DNA from: Chryseobacterium lathyri
Lineage (GTDB): Bacteria; Bacteroidota; Bacteroidia; Flavobacteriales; Weeksellaceae
Reading direction: 5' to 3'
Assembly (NCBI RefSeq): GCF_003290185.1
Contig: NZ_QNFY01000014.1
Coordinates: 88,512 to 152,511 of the forward strand
Length of the DNA stretch: 64,000 nucleotides
Shown here: positions 45,101 through 53,784 of the stretch, piece after piece
Position numbering within the stretch: position 1 is the stretch's first letter
Layout of the letters: every line of letters begins with the position of its first letter
Notes under the pieces: generated by a model
What the model was told of the DNA's origin: nothing
Database searches by the model: none
Seen by the model: the letters and a program-made list of their open reading frames with translations, nothing else
Position numbers and translations under genes: made by a program

Positions 45101-45397
45101 GAAGTATTTACTGATGAAGACGAAATCTTGCTGTACGAAAAGTTTAAAGCGATTATTTTGGAATTGGATAGTCTAACCAATATTTCAAAAGCAGATATTG
45201 ATGAACTTAATGAGGATGTTATTGGAGTTAAGATTGACTCATTCTTTAGTAAGATTGATCCTAAGGTTGTGAGAGTCCCTAAAAGCAAGAGCAAAGAGAT
45301 TGAAGATTTGAAAAATATATTAAAAACTCAACTTGGAAATGACAAGACTTCAAATATTGCTGCGGTGTTAAATTTATTAAAAGAATTAATGCAATGA
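42179..45397 (+). CDS. large P-loop ATPase, 1,072 aa, of the Dnd-like operon
   Basis: A P-loop NTPase with an N-terminal ATPase domain: Walker A at 49-56 (GTYGTGKS) and Walker B at 133-138 (FLLLDE, then FGKFLEYA), with ILITTVHQSFESYA as a sensor-like strand. The remaining 750 residues are charged and helical, without a motif I can name. Size and layout recall the very large ATPases of BREX (BrxC/PglY) and Dnd-linked restriction modules. That is an analogy, not an identified homology. The 3' end overlaps the dndC-like gene by 4 nt. Confidence 0.75.
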   Translation: MANNFTTSINIIRDTERNFNYIPTPNAGQVVSQIVNDFKKGIRSFNIVGTYGTGKSSFLLAFEQSIKGEKRYFEPNFIENPKSDFIKIIGTYNSIIEEFSDIFGVNINKNRHENILSEIFNRYHSLGNNGILFLLLDEFGKFLEYASKHNPESELYFIQQLAEFCNNPKYNIILITTVHQSFESYAYSLSNTHKQEWTKVKGRFREITFNEPVEQLLYLASEHITENFENKESKSVIEKCLNLSVETKAFNFNNDFLGGIASKLYPLDIIAANTLTLALQRYGQNERSLFTFLESTDHTGLAKFNKRENPFYNLSCVYDYLNFNFYSFLTSRYSPDFSAWSSIRSAIENIERTFDVFINDYIKVVKTIGLLNIFSANGAVLDEDFLSSYLEIACGVSNSETIIKNLDSKNIIRFRSHSKRYILFEGTDLDIQTALIEAGNKISEVSDVTTLLNKYFNFSPVFAKLYSYETGTPRFFQFRISEYPMKQEIPEGEVDGYINLIFNTKFTSKNIEEVSNLQKEAIIYCFFENSTEIKDLLFEIEKIQKVIDENKEDKVAKRELENISDSQKRLLNHYITDSIYTGGKDIKWFFRGEEKTISNKKDFIKLLSQVCSIVYDETPIFKNELVNRHKISPSIHTAKRSYFKALANNWDKENLGFEDAKFPPEKTIYLSLLKENGISPIRENSIDVISINEDSSFYKLWKASENFIEEAKEETKNISDFVEILSQRPFKLKQGLIDFWIPTFLFLKRDDFAIFNEDSYIPYLSEENLELIAKYPQEYTIKAFDIEGVKLDIFNSYRTFLNQSVEEKFKNESFIETIKPFIVFYKQLPEYSKQTKRLSSTALKIRRAIATSKDPEETFFEDFPNALGLSLSTLQKDKSKLQIYTINLQNAVRELRTSYDELVKRFEEFICGEFVGKTVDFEEYKEYLQKRFKKLKKHLLLANQKTFVQRIDSSLDDKKAWLNSIAQAVTGKTLEVFTDEDEILLYEKFKAIILELDSLTNISKADIDELNEDVIGVKIDSFFSKIDPKVVRVPKSKSKEIEDLKNILKTQLGNDKTSNIAAVLNLLKELMQ

Positions 45398-46500
45398 GGA
45401 AAACAAGACACGTTTTAGGAATTTCAGGAGGCAAGGATAGTGCGGCTTTGGCTATTTATGTGAAAACCAAATATCCAGAGTTAGAGTTAGATTTTTACTC
45501 AAGTGATACAGGAAAAGAGCTTGATGAAACCTATCAGCTAATCCAAAATCTTGAAGTTTATCTAGGGATAAAAATAAATATTCTAAAAGCTGCGGAAAAC
45601 AGTTCAGAAGATCCTTTTGACCATTTTCTGAAAATGTATGGAGGCTTCTTACCTTCTTCAAATTCCCGTTGGTGCACCAAAAAATTAAAGCTCGACCCTT
45701 TTGAAAAATATGTTGGTACAGACCCTGTTGTTTCTTATGTAGGGATTAGAGGAGATGAAGAGAGAGAAGGATATATATCTACTAAGAAAAATATACAGTC
45801 TATTTTTCCATTCCGAAAGAATATTTGGAGTGAAGATGTAGTAGCTAAATTACTGTCTAATCTAAATATCGAAATGATAGAGAGTTATGCTAAGAATATT
45901 GATTTTGGCCGATTTCAGGAAAAAGCATTACAAATTGTTTCCAAAAAAATTGATACTTCTTTTACTCAGGCACAAAAGTTAAATGCTTTATTGGAAACTG
46001 ATATAAAGGGCTTCAATCATTTAGTGTTTGAATTTTTAAAAACAACTGACTATCCTTTGGCGAGAGAAAAATCATTTCCATTGCTAGATAATGAAGATGT
46101 TTTAGTACGAGATGATATTTTTAAAATTTTAAAAGAAAGTGGTGTTGGTGTTCCTGCTTATTATAATAAAATTGATTTTGAAATAAACGGAAAAACAGGG
46201 CAATATGCCAGGAGCCGTTCCGGATGTTATTTCTGTTTTTACCAACAAAAAATAGAATGGGTTTGGTTGTACGAGCAACACCCAGAGCTTTATAAAAAAG
46301 CCATGGAATATGAAAAAGACGGTTATACGTGGATTCAAGGCGAAAGTTTAGAGGACTTGATACAACCCGAAAGAATGGAAAGAATTAAAACAGAATATAT
46401 TAAAAGAATGGAGCGAAAAGCATCTAAAAATCAATCCCCTTATCTCATTGATATTTTAGGAGAGGAAGAAGGAATTGGTTGTGCGAGCTGTTTTATATAA
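45394..46500 (+). CDS. dndC: DndC-like PAPS-reductase-family sulfurtransferase
   Basis: A 368-residue member of the adenine nucleotide alpha-hydrolase/PAPS reductase family, with the PP-loop SGGKDS at 11-16 and SSDTGKELDETY. Cysteines at 94 (SRWCTKK), 278 and 281 (GCYFCFYQQ), and 363/366 (GCASC at the extreme C-terminus) are placed to bind an iron-sulfur cluster, as DndC does. Known DndC activates the DNA backbone for sulfur insertion. At 368 residues it is shorter than the about 500 usual for DndC, so it may be a divergent subfamily. Partners for sulfur transfer (dndA-like) and for the SMC-type ATPase (dndD-like) are in the same operon. Confidence 0.85.
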   Translation: MRKTRHVLGISGGKDSAALAIYVKTKYPELELDFYSSDTGKELDETYQLIQNLEVYLGIKINILKAAENSSEDPFDHFLKMYGGFLPSSNSRWCTKKLKLDPFEKYVGTDPVVSYVGIRGDEEREGYISTKKNIQSIFPFRKNIWSEDVVAKLLSNLNIEMIESYAKNIDFGRFQEKALQIVSKKIDTSFTQAQKLNALLETDIKGFNHLVFEFLKTTDYPLAREKSFPLLDNEDVLVRDDIFKILKESGVGVPAYYNKIDFEINGKTGQYARSRSGCYFCFYQQKIEWVWLYEQHPELYKKAMEYEKDGYTWIQGESLEDLIQPERMERIKTEYIKRMERKASKNQSPYLIDILGEEEGIGCASCFI

Positions 46501-48132
46501 ATGAGAGAAGTACTTGAATATTACTTAAATAATTGCCAACAAGCAATGATTCACCAAAACGAATTATCATTCGAATTTGGTGCTGACTATATCATTGCAT
46601 ATTCTTTTGACATAAATGACGACATATATAATGAATCTTTTGATGATGAATATGAATATTATTCTTACAACACCATAAATGACTTTTCTGATATTGACGA
46701 GTTGTTAGGGAAGATAGACGATTTTACATCTTTTACTATAAAAGGGTATGAATATTTAGGCTGGAGAGAAGATTTGACAGAAGGCAGGTCTATTACCAAC
46801 GAAATGTTTTCGTTGATTAAAATAATAAGGAAGTATCAGCAAGATGCTGTACATAAGTATTATACGAGTATAGATTTTGGAGATGAAATGTGTGATAAAT
46901 ATGGAAGTTACTCATTTAACATTAGATTTATTGAGGAACTCTGGTGGAATATTGAATTTGCAAAACATCTTATTGAGAATAGTGTAAGGACCGTTTCTGT
47001 TCCAAATTTTTATACAATTTTCTTTCGTAAGAATCAGCAAATAAAAGATGATAAAATAGTTCCGATAATATCTACTAATACTAAAGTTAGACGTTTGGGT
47101 TATTTTAAAATCTTATCGCTATTCTTTAATGAGAATAAGAAGGCTCCTGCGACTTCTATCAATAAAAAATTTGAGAATTATTGTTTAAAATATAGAGAGC
47201 TATTAGAAGAAAATATATTTAAAAAGGGGTTGATTAACGAAACAAAAACAGGAATATCTGCAAAGCCTTATATTGACACAGCTAATGATTTAGAGTTTTT
47301 AAATAAGATACATAATATTTATTATTCTGGGAAGTCATTTAAAGTCTATCAAACTCTACAAAATGAATTTTCAGATTCCAGTAATGTTTTTGAGTTAAGC
47401 AACTTCGACAGAATATTTTTTTTAGAATGTATTTTAAGAAATGATTACTTCTATTTTAGCAATCTTTTAGAATTAATCTATATCGAAGAAAATACAATAT
47501 ATTCTCATTTGGTTCAAGTGTTTAAAAATCAACTGATAGCTCGTTTAGAAAACTATAAAAAAGAGAACTCTCATGCAGATAGAAAGATTTTAAATGGTAT
47601 AGAAACCGTATTAAATAGAATAAGAAAATGGGAAAAACCAGAGGTGTACTTAGAACATATAATAATGCCTCGATTAAACTGGATGTTGGATTTGGGGATT
47701 ATTACAGGGACAAATAATGAATTTAAAATTACAGAAATTGGATTGAAATTATTTCAACATCTATGTATTTGGAATGATATAAATACTGATGAAATTATTT
47801 CAGCAGATGCTTTTCTTGACCTATTTATGGTTCATTTATATGATGACTGTTATAATAAAAGTGAGGTGATAAATCCCAAAAATGAGAACTTAATTTTGGA
47901 AAAAATGTATAAGCACATTAAAAATAGCTTTGATTTGTTTAAGACTTTAGCTCCAAATAGAGTAACGGCATCTCAAGCATCAAATTATACAAAATATCAA
48001 TTATACTTTAATGACAGTATAAAAGTCGGGTATCAGTATATTTTAAGTAAATTGTCTGAAAAAGAACAAGATAAGTTCATCTTTAAATATCAAGAGCAAT
48101 ATCAAGACGGTTATATTCAAAATAAGAACTAA
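46501..48132 (+). CDS. uncharacterised 543-aa protein of the Dnd-like operon
   Basis: I do not recognise this protein. It starts on the base after the dndC-like stop and ends 1 bp before the AAA ATPase gene, so it is embedded in the operon. The N-terminal 100 residues are very acidic (SFDINDDIYNESFDDEYEYYSYNTINDFSDIDELLGKIDDF). The rest is helical, with RLGYFKILSLFFNENKKAPATSINKKFENYC resembling a winged-helix or methylase-adjacent helical domain. There is no signal peptide, P-loop or nuclease motif. It may be a scaffold or specificity subunit for the following ATPase. Confidence 0.65.
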   Translation: MREVLEYYLNNCQQAMIHQNELSFEFGADYIIAYSFDINDDIYNESFDDEYEYYSYNTINDFSDIDELLGKIDDFTSFTIKGYEYLGWREDLTEGRSITNEMFSLIKIIRKYQQDAVHKYYTSIDFGDEMCDKYGSYSFNIRFIEELWWNIEFAKHLIENSVRTVSVPNFYTIFFRKNQQIKDDKIVPIISTNTKVRRLGYFKILSLFFNENKKAPATSINKKFENYCLKYRELLEENIFKKGLINETKTGISAKPYIDTANDLEFLNKIHNIYYSGKSFKVYQTLQNEFSDSSNVFELSNFDRIFFLECILRNDYFYFSNLLELIYIEENTIYSHLVQVFKNQLIARLENYKKENSHADRKILNGIETVLNRIRKWEKPEVYLEHIIMPRLNWMLDLGIITGTNNEFKITEIGLKLFQHLCIWNDINTDEIISADAFLDLFMVHLYDDCYNKSEVINPKNENLILEKMYKHIKNSFDLFKTLAPNRVTASQASNYTKYQLYFNDSIKVGYQYILSKLSEKEQDKFIFKYQEQYQDGYIQNKN

Positions 48133-48133
48133 A

Positions 48134-49234
48134 ATGGAAAAATTTAAATTAAAGACGAATCCATTTCGCTTAACCCCTGCAACTAATCCTGATGAATTGG
48201 TGTGGGCAGGTTTTAAAGACGTAAAAGAAAAATTTGAAAAGCGAATTGAACGAAGCATTCGTATTCCTAACTCTACTTTAGTTTTGAATTGGGGAGAATA
48301 TGGAAGTGGTAAAACACACGCTGCAAGATTTTTCAATAAGAAAAATGTTTTACAGGCACTTGCAGATAAGGCAGGAAAACCCATTCCTTATTCAACTATT
48401 ATATCATTACCAAAAGGGAGAGAGCCAATTTATAGTATTTACATCTCTATAATTGACAAACTCAACATTGAAGAATTAAGAACTACTTTTTCAGATATTA
48501 CAGGAGATGTAGATATATATATTAATTCAATCGGTTCAAATCTTCACATTCAAAGTGTTTTAAAAGCTGTTTTCAATTCAGACATAAATCATTTAGATAT
48601 AAAAAAGTATCTGTATGGAAATATGAATGCCACAGATTTAAAATCACTAAACTCGTATGGGATTTTACGTTCATTAAAAGACGATACAGATTACAGCTCA
48701 ATTTTAGCAGGATTGTTTTCGTGTTTGACATATAACAAGTTAAAGTATTCCTGTGTAATAATTTGGATTGATGAATTTGAAGATATTGCAGTATTGAACA
48801 ATTCAAATATTGATAAAACAAATAATTTTATTAGGGAAATTTTAGATAATGTACCAAACAATTTATTGTTGTTTTTGAATTTAACACAATCGGCATTAAT
48901 ATCCGTAGAAGATTTAGGTCAGTACGTGTATGAAAGTGTTAGGTCAAGAATAAAAGAGAGAATTAGTTTTGATTTCCCTAATGCTGATATATTTAAGGAA
49001 TATTTACGAGAGTTAATAAGTGCTTTTAGAGAAGGAACTGATGATAATCCGTATTTCCCATTTGAAGAAAATGTTATAGATAGTTTAATTCAAGAGCAAG
49101 GAAGTGTTTCACTTCGACAATTCAACGAATCTTTATCTCTATTGCTTGAATTTTCAGATATGGACAACAAGTGTCCTATAAATAAAGATGTGTTTGAGGA
49201 CTACAAACAAGATATTATTTGGCATAAAGACTGA
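48134..49234 (+). CDS. AAA/ORC-like ATPase of the Dnd-like operon
   Basis: A 366-residue AAA-type ATPase. The start (KFKLKTNPFRLTPATNPDELVWAGF) resembles ExeA/TniB/ORC-type ATPases. Walker A is at 54-61 (GEYGSGKT) and Walker B at 209-214 (IIWIDE, then FEDI). A DNVPNNLLLFLNLTQSAL strand and a C-terminal helical part (SVSLRQFNESLSLLLEF) complete the fold. It is probably a DNA-dependent switch acting with the preceding 543-residue protein and the following PIN-like nuclease. Function is inferred from neighbours. Confidence 0.75.
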   Translation: MEKFKLKTNPFRLTPATNPDELVWAGFKDVKEKFEKRIERSIRIPNSTLVLNWGEYGSGKTHAARFFNKKNVLQALADKAGKPIPYSTIISLPKGREPIYSIYISIIDKLNIEELRTTFSDITGDVDIYINSIGSNLHIQSVLKAVFNSDINHLDIKKYLYGNMNATDLKSLNSYGILRSLKDDTDYSSILAGLFSCLTYNKLKYSCVIIWIDEFEDIAVLNNSNIDKTNNFIREILDNVPNNLLLFLNLTQSALISVEDLGQYVYESVRSRIKERISFDFPNADIFKEYLRELISAFREGTDDNPYFPFEENVIDSLIQEQGSVSLRQFNESLSLLLEFSDMDNKCPINKDVFEDYKQDIIWHKD

Positions 49235-49240
49235 CATAGA

Positions 49241-50152
49241 ATGAGTAATATTTGTTGTTTGTTAGATGCTTGTACTATAATTAACCTTATTCATATTGAT
49301 GAGGAAGATTTTCTATTAAAAAAATTGGAAAAAGTAAATTATACATTGAATTCAGTTGTATTTGATGAAGTGAAAAAGAATGTATTTTTACCTTTAGAAA
49401 AAGGGAGGCTACAAAAATATTCTGATAAAAACACGATAGAAGAAAAGAGAAAATCTATTAATCAAGTATTAACTGTCTTTCAGGGTAAGAAAAATAACAA
49501 TGAAGGTTTACTAAAAGATTTAGGTGTAGATTATTTTGAAAGGATTAAAAATGCGACTAAACATACTAAAAAACTAAATGGTGAGCTATATTCCTCAGCT
49601 TATGCTCTGTATTTAAGTAGAATAAATTCTGAAAAGATTTTCTTTTATACAGATGATTATCCTGCTAAAGAACAATTTTCCCCTTTTTTTGATTATCAAC
49701 AAATTGGTCAAATAAAGGATTCTGTTGATTTGCTCATTTTACTCTATTGGTTGGATGATAGTTTTAATGAAAAGCAATTAGATGAAGCTTTAAGTAGTTT
49801 GTATTCACAATATGCAACAGAAGTTGTCACATTAAAAAAAGAACTCCAAGTTTTCTTCACGAATAAAGTTAATGCAACTTTTAGAAAAACTAGAAGGGAA
49901 ATTGTTGAAAGACTAAATACATTAATAGAATGTCTTGACAAACTTGAATTTGAAGGAGTAGGGATATTATATTCATTTTTTGAAACGAATAAAGCTACTA
50001 AAGATATTTATAACATTCTGAAAAATTATAGTTCTGTCTTTGAATTGGAGAAAAAATCAAATACAGAAACGCTGCTTGATAAAATTTCAAACACACGAAA
50101 GGCTATAAAGGAAAATAAAATTTACAAATGGAACGACCTATTAAGCAATTAA
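49241..50152 (+). CDS. PIN-like nuclease candidate of the Dnd-like operon
   Basis: A 303-residue protein whose first 150 residues look like a PIN domain: D9 in CCLLDACTIINL, E43 in VVFDEVKKN, and D138/D139 in FFYTDDYPAKEQF, giving the acidic set typical of metal-dependent PIN nucleases. The C-terminal half is helical and charged. PIN domains usually cut RNA, and some cut single-stranded DNA. I infer that this is the nuclease, or one of the nucleases, of the restriction arm. It is placed between the AAA ATPase and the cysteine desulfurase, a position with no counterpart in the textbook dnd operon. Confidence 0.65.
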   Translation: MSNICCLLDACTIINLIHIDEEDFLLKKLEKVNYTLNSVVFDEVKKNVFLPLEKGRLQKYSDKNTIEEKRKSINQVLTVFQGKKNNNEGLLKDLGVDYFERIKNATKHTKKLNGELYSSAYALYLSRINSEKIFFYTDDYPAKEQFSPFFDYQQIGQIKDSVDLLILLYWLDDSFNEKQLDEALSSLYSQYATEVVTLKKELQVFFTNKVNATFRKTRREIVERLNTLIECLDKLEFEGVGILYSFFETNKATKDIYNILKNYSSVFELEKKSNTETLLDKISNTRKAIKENKIYKWNDLLSN

Positions 50153-50182
50153 GAATATCGTTCACAATGAAATATCAGAATA

Positions 50183-51331
50183 ATGTTAAATACGAATAAC
50201 ATATCATACCTTGATTACAATGCCACCACTCCAATAGATCCGAGAGTATTGGATGTGATGCTCCCATTTCTAAAAGAAAACTTTGCCAATCCAAGTAGTA
50301 CCCATCATTTTGGAATAATTATAAATGAGAGAATAAAATTGGCAAGAACACAAATTGCCGATCTAATTAGTGCAGATGAAAAAGAAATTATTTTCACGAG
50401 TGGTTCCACTGAAGCAATAAATATAGCAATAAAGGGTGTTTCAGAAAGCTACTTCAATAGAGGAAAACATATTGTAACTGTTTCAACAGAACATAAAGCA
50501 GTACTTGATACTTGTAAATACCTTGAAACTAAAGGCTATGAAATTACTTATTTGCCTGTTCAAAAAAGTGGATTAATTGATTTGGACGAGCTGAAAAAAT
50601 CTCTGCGTTCAGATACTATTTTGGTTTCTGTAATGTATGTAAATAATGAAACTGGAATAATTCAACCGATAAAAGAAATTGCTTCTCTTGTTCATGATAG
50701 TGGGGCCTTATTTATGACAGATGCAACACAAGCAGTTGGGAAAATTAAGATTGATGTGGATAATTTAGGAATAGATATACTATGTTTAAGCGGGCATAAA
50801 ATGTACGCACCTAAAGGAATTGGGGCTCTGTATATAAGAAAAGGAATTAACCTTCCCGCGTATACACACGGAGGCGGACATGAAAATGGTTTACGAAGTG
50901 GAACATTAAACGTTCCAAGTATTGTAGCTCTCGGCAAAGCTTGTGAGGTTGCAGAAGAAGAAATGGAGCAAGATGCTGAAAGAATTGTATTGTTACGAAA
51001 AGATTTAGAAAATGAATTGCTCAAAATTCCTGGTACATTCGTGAATGGAAGTACAGAAAGGAGAATTTATAATGTAAGTAATATTTGTTTCAAGGGACGT
51101 GATGCCACTGTTATGATAGGTAGGATGAAAAATGTAGCTGTTTCCAATGGTTCAGCCTGTACTTCTGCGGTGATTGAACCTTCACATGTTCTTACAGCAA
51201 TGGGGTTGGACAATAATGATGCTTTTGCTTCACTTAGGTTTTCATTAGGAAAATTTAATACAGAAGAAGAAATAAAAACAGTGGTTAAAACGATTTCTGA
51301 ATTAACTAAAACGACGTTAGGAGATGCTTAA
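50183..51331 (+). CDS. dndA: DndA/IscS-like cysteine desulfurase
   Basis: A 382-residue pyridoxal-phosphate enzyme of the NifS/IscS family. The PLP lysine is K206 (SGHKMYAPKG) and the catalytic cysteine is C326 (SNGSACTSAVIEPSHV). The N-terminus YLDYNATTPIDPRVLDVMLPF is diagnostic. It draws sulfur from cysteine for transfer to the DndC-like protein. DndA is sometimes replaced by the host IscS, but here it is encoded in the operon. It follows the PIN-like gene by 30 bp, the largest gap in the operon, and overlaps the helicase gene by 8 nt. Confidence 0.92.
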   Translation: MLNTNNISYLDYNATTPIDPRVLDVMLPFLKENFANPSSTHHFGIIINERIKLARTQIADLISADEKEIIFTSGSTEAINIAIKGVSESYFNRGKHIVTVSTEHKAVLDTCKYLETKGYEITYLPVQKSGLIDLDELKKSLRSDTILVSVMYVNNETGIIQPIKEIASLVHDSGALFMTDATQAVGKIKIDVDNLGIDILCLSGHKMYAPKGIGALYIRKGINLPAYTHGGGHENGLRSGTLNVPSIVALGKACEVAEEEMEQDAERIVLLRKDLENELLKIPGTFVNGSTERRIYNVSNICFKGRDATVMIGRMKNVAVSNGSACTSAVIEPSHVLTAMGLDNNDAFASLRFSLGKFNTEEEIKTVVKTISELTKTTLGDA

Positions 51332-53558
51332 AGATTGTGATTGGTCTGTAGATAGGGATTATAAGACAGGAACAGAAAATGAGCCTTTGCAATTTTATTT
51401 GGAAGGCTTAGCTAATAGTTCCGAATTTCATTTATTGCTAGGTTATTTCAGCTCAGCAGCTATCAATTTACTTTCTGTTGGTTTTGCAACATTTATTAGT
51501 AAAGGAGGAAAAATGCGAATGGTCATCAATCATTTGCTTTCCGAAAAAGACAAAGAAGCTTTAGAAAATGGACAAAGTTCTGATAATCTGAACAAAATGT
51601 TTGATTTGTCAGATGTAGTTTCTCTTGGCAAAGTGCTTGATGAATATGACACACATTTCTTCGAATGCTTGGCATATATGATTGCTGAAAAGCGAATTGA
51701 AATTAAGGTAATCAAACCCAAACACAATAGAGGAATTGCACATTATAAATCAGGTGTTTTCAATGATGGAGAAAACTCTGTAGGATATAAGGCTTCTTGT
51801 AACTTTACCTTATTTGGTTTATCAGAAAATTTGGAGGAGTTAGAAGCATTCTTAGGTTGGGAAGATGAGAGGTCAAATAAACTAATAAAAAAACAATTAA
51901 GAGTTATTGATGACTATTTTTCCGAAAAGGATGAAGATGTTGAGTATTTGTCAGCAAATGAAATAGAAGTTGCAATTAAAGATAAGTTTGGTAATAAAAG
52001 TGTTGATGAGTTAATTGTTCAGGAGGAACAACTATTTGAAAAGAAAAGAAGTCTCATTAAAAACCATAAGCTAAAACAAACTATTGTTAAGCTTTATGAT
52101 GATATTGATAAAAACTCAAGAAATCCGAAATTTCCATATTCTGAAGGTCCAAGAGAGTATCAAAAAATTGCTTTTAATAATTGGAAAAATAATAATCAAC
52201 AAGGATTGTTTGCAATGGCAACAGGTACAGGAAAAACAATCACTTCTTTGAATTGTTTACTTGAGATTTATAAAAAAACAGGTTATTATAAAGCCTTAAT
52301 TCTTGTACCTACAATTACATTGGTTAACCAATGGGAAAATGAATGTAAAAAGTTCAATTTTATAAATATTGTAAAAGTTTGTTCAAAAAGTCGTTGGAGA
52401 AATGATTTTTCAGCTATTTTAACGAGGGAACGACTTTCTCCAACGGAACAGGTTTCATATATTGTAATTTCAACGTATGCTTCTTTTGCAAGAGATAATA
52501 TTTTTACTGAATTAAACCAATTACCTGCAAAAACTTTATTAATTGCAGACGAATGCCACAATATGGGTTCGGGTACAATTTTGAAGCTTTTACCCAAAGT
52601 AAATTGCAAACGGAGAATTGGTCTTTCGGCAACACCTGAACGTCAATTTGATGATGAAGGGAACAAAAGACTATTTTTGTTTTTTAATAGTGAAAATGAA
52701 TATACGTATGAGTATTCCATGGAGGAGGCCATAAATAAAGGAGTATTATGCCGTTACTATTATTATCCTCATATAGTTACCCTTACAGAATCTGAAATGA
52801 AAGATTATATGGAGTTATCACATAAAATATCAAAATTCTATAAAAGTGAATCTGATAGTTTCAGCAAAAATTCTATTTTAACAGCATTATTATTAGCGAG
52901 AAAGCGAATTATACATAAAGCATTTAATAAAATATCTATTTTTAATGATATTCTAAAGGAACAGTACGAAAAGAAAGGCAACTTAAAATATACATTGGTT
53001 TATGTTCCCGAAGGTAATGACCCGAACGAATATTTTGAAACAGATTATTTTTCAGAAAATGATGAAATTGAAAACGACTATGATGCAACCCACTTAATTG
53101 ATGTCTTTACTGAAGCAGTAAGGGATATTGATAAACGAACAACAATTAAGCAATTTGTTTCAGGGACAAGTGATAAAGAATATATTTTAGAACAATTTGC
53201 AAATGGAGAAATTGACGTGCTTACTTCAATGAAATGCTTGGATGAGGGAGTTGATGTACCACGTTCTGAATTAGCTATTTTTTGTGCGAGTACTGGAAAT
53301 CCTCGACAATTTGTACAACGTCGTGGTCGGATTCTTAGGAAACATCCGGATAAACAATTTGCATATATTCATGATTTAGTTGTAATTCCTGAAATCAACC
53401 CTAATAGTGAAAGTTACAAGATGGAAAGAAGTATGTTGAAAAAGGAGTTAGAGCGTGTTAACAATTTTGCTTTGCTTTCAGAAAATAGCTCTTATACGAT
53501 TAATACACTTTTAGATATTATGAATTACTATAATTTAAATCTCTACAATAATGAATAA
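51324..53558 (+). CDS. PLD-helicase, dnd-associated restriction enzyme-like
   Basis: A 744-residue fusion. The N-terminal domain has a PLD-like nuclease motif (H140-x-K142 in GIAHYKSGVFND, then SCNFTLFGLSEN). The rest is an SF2 helicase with Walker A at 299-305 (ATGTGKT), a DECH box at 409-412, GLSATPERQ, and motif VI QFVQRRGRILRKH. Helicases of this type are linked to phosphorothioation as the DNA phosphorothioation system restriction enzyme. It would attack DNA lacking the modification. It overlaps both neighbours (8 nt each side). Confidence 0.8.
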   Translation: MLKDCDWSVDRDYKTGTENEPLQFYLEGLANSSEFHLLLGYFSSAAINLLSVGFATFISKGGKMRMVINHLLSEKDKEALENGQSSDNLNKMFDLSDVVSLGKVLDEYDTHFFECLAYMIAEKRIEIKVIKPKHNRGIAHYKSGVFNDGENSVGYKASCNFTLFGLSENLEELEAFLGWEDERSNKLIKKQLRVIDDYFSEKDEDVEYLSANEIEVAIKDKFGNKSVDELIVQEEQLFEKKRSLIKNHKLKQTIVKLYDDIDKNSRNPKFPYSEGPREYQKIAFNNWKNNNQQGLFAMATGTGKTITSLNCLLEIYKKTGYYKALILVPTITLVNQWENECKKFNFINIVKVCSKSRWRNDFSAILTRERLSPTEQVSYIVISTYASFARDNIFTELNQLPAKTLLIADECHNMGSGTILKLLPKVNCKRRIGLSATPERQFDDEGNKRLFLFFNSENEYTYEYSMEEAINKGVLCRYYYYPHIVTLTESEMKDYMELSHKISKFYKSESDSFSKNSILTALLLARKRIIHKAFNKISIFNDILKEQYEKKGNLKYTLVYVPEGNDPNEYFETDYFSENDEIENDYDATHLIDVFTEAVRDIDKRTTIKQFVSGTSDKEYILEQFANGEIDVLTSMKCLDEGVDVPRSELAIFCASTGNPRQFVQRRGRILRKHPDKQFAYIHDLVVIPEINPNSESYKMERSMLKKELERVNNFALLSENSSYTINTLLDIMNYYNLNLYNNE

Positions 53559-53784
53559 TAAAGATAAAATGTTACAATTAGTACTTTCTGATGATAAACT
53601 AAGTTCATTTTATGAATTTAATGCTGAGGATTACCCTACAGTAGACGATGCTTTAAATTCTGAGAACCCGATCGTTGTAGCTGTAGCAAAAATTATTGAA
53701 GGAGTTGCAGGAAGCTCTGATAGAAGTATTTTTAAGGAAACTTACAATGAGGTAATTAACTATCTTAATCAAAATATCCTATGA
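53551..53784 (+). CDS. small acidic protein, 77 aa, of the Dnd-like operon
   Basis: A 77-residue protein (LQLVLSDDKLSSFYEFNAEDYPTVDDALNSENPIVVAVAKIIEGV) overlapping the helicase gene by 8 nt and the dndD-like gene by 4 nt. The tight overlap on both sides supports a real gene. I see no match to DndE, which is normally small and near dndD, but size and place would suit a divergent DndE or an adaptor for the DndD-like ATPase. Confidence 0.65.
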   Translation: MNNKDKMLQLVLSDDKLSSFYEFNAEDYPTVDDALNSENPIVVAVAKIIEGVAGSSDRSIFKETYNEVINYLNQNIL

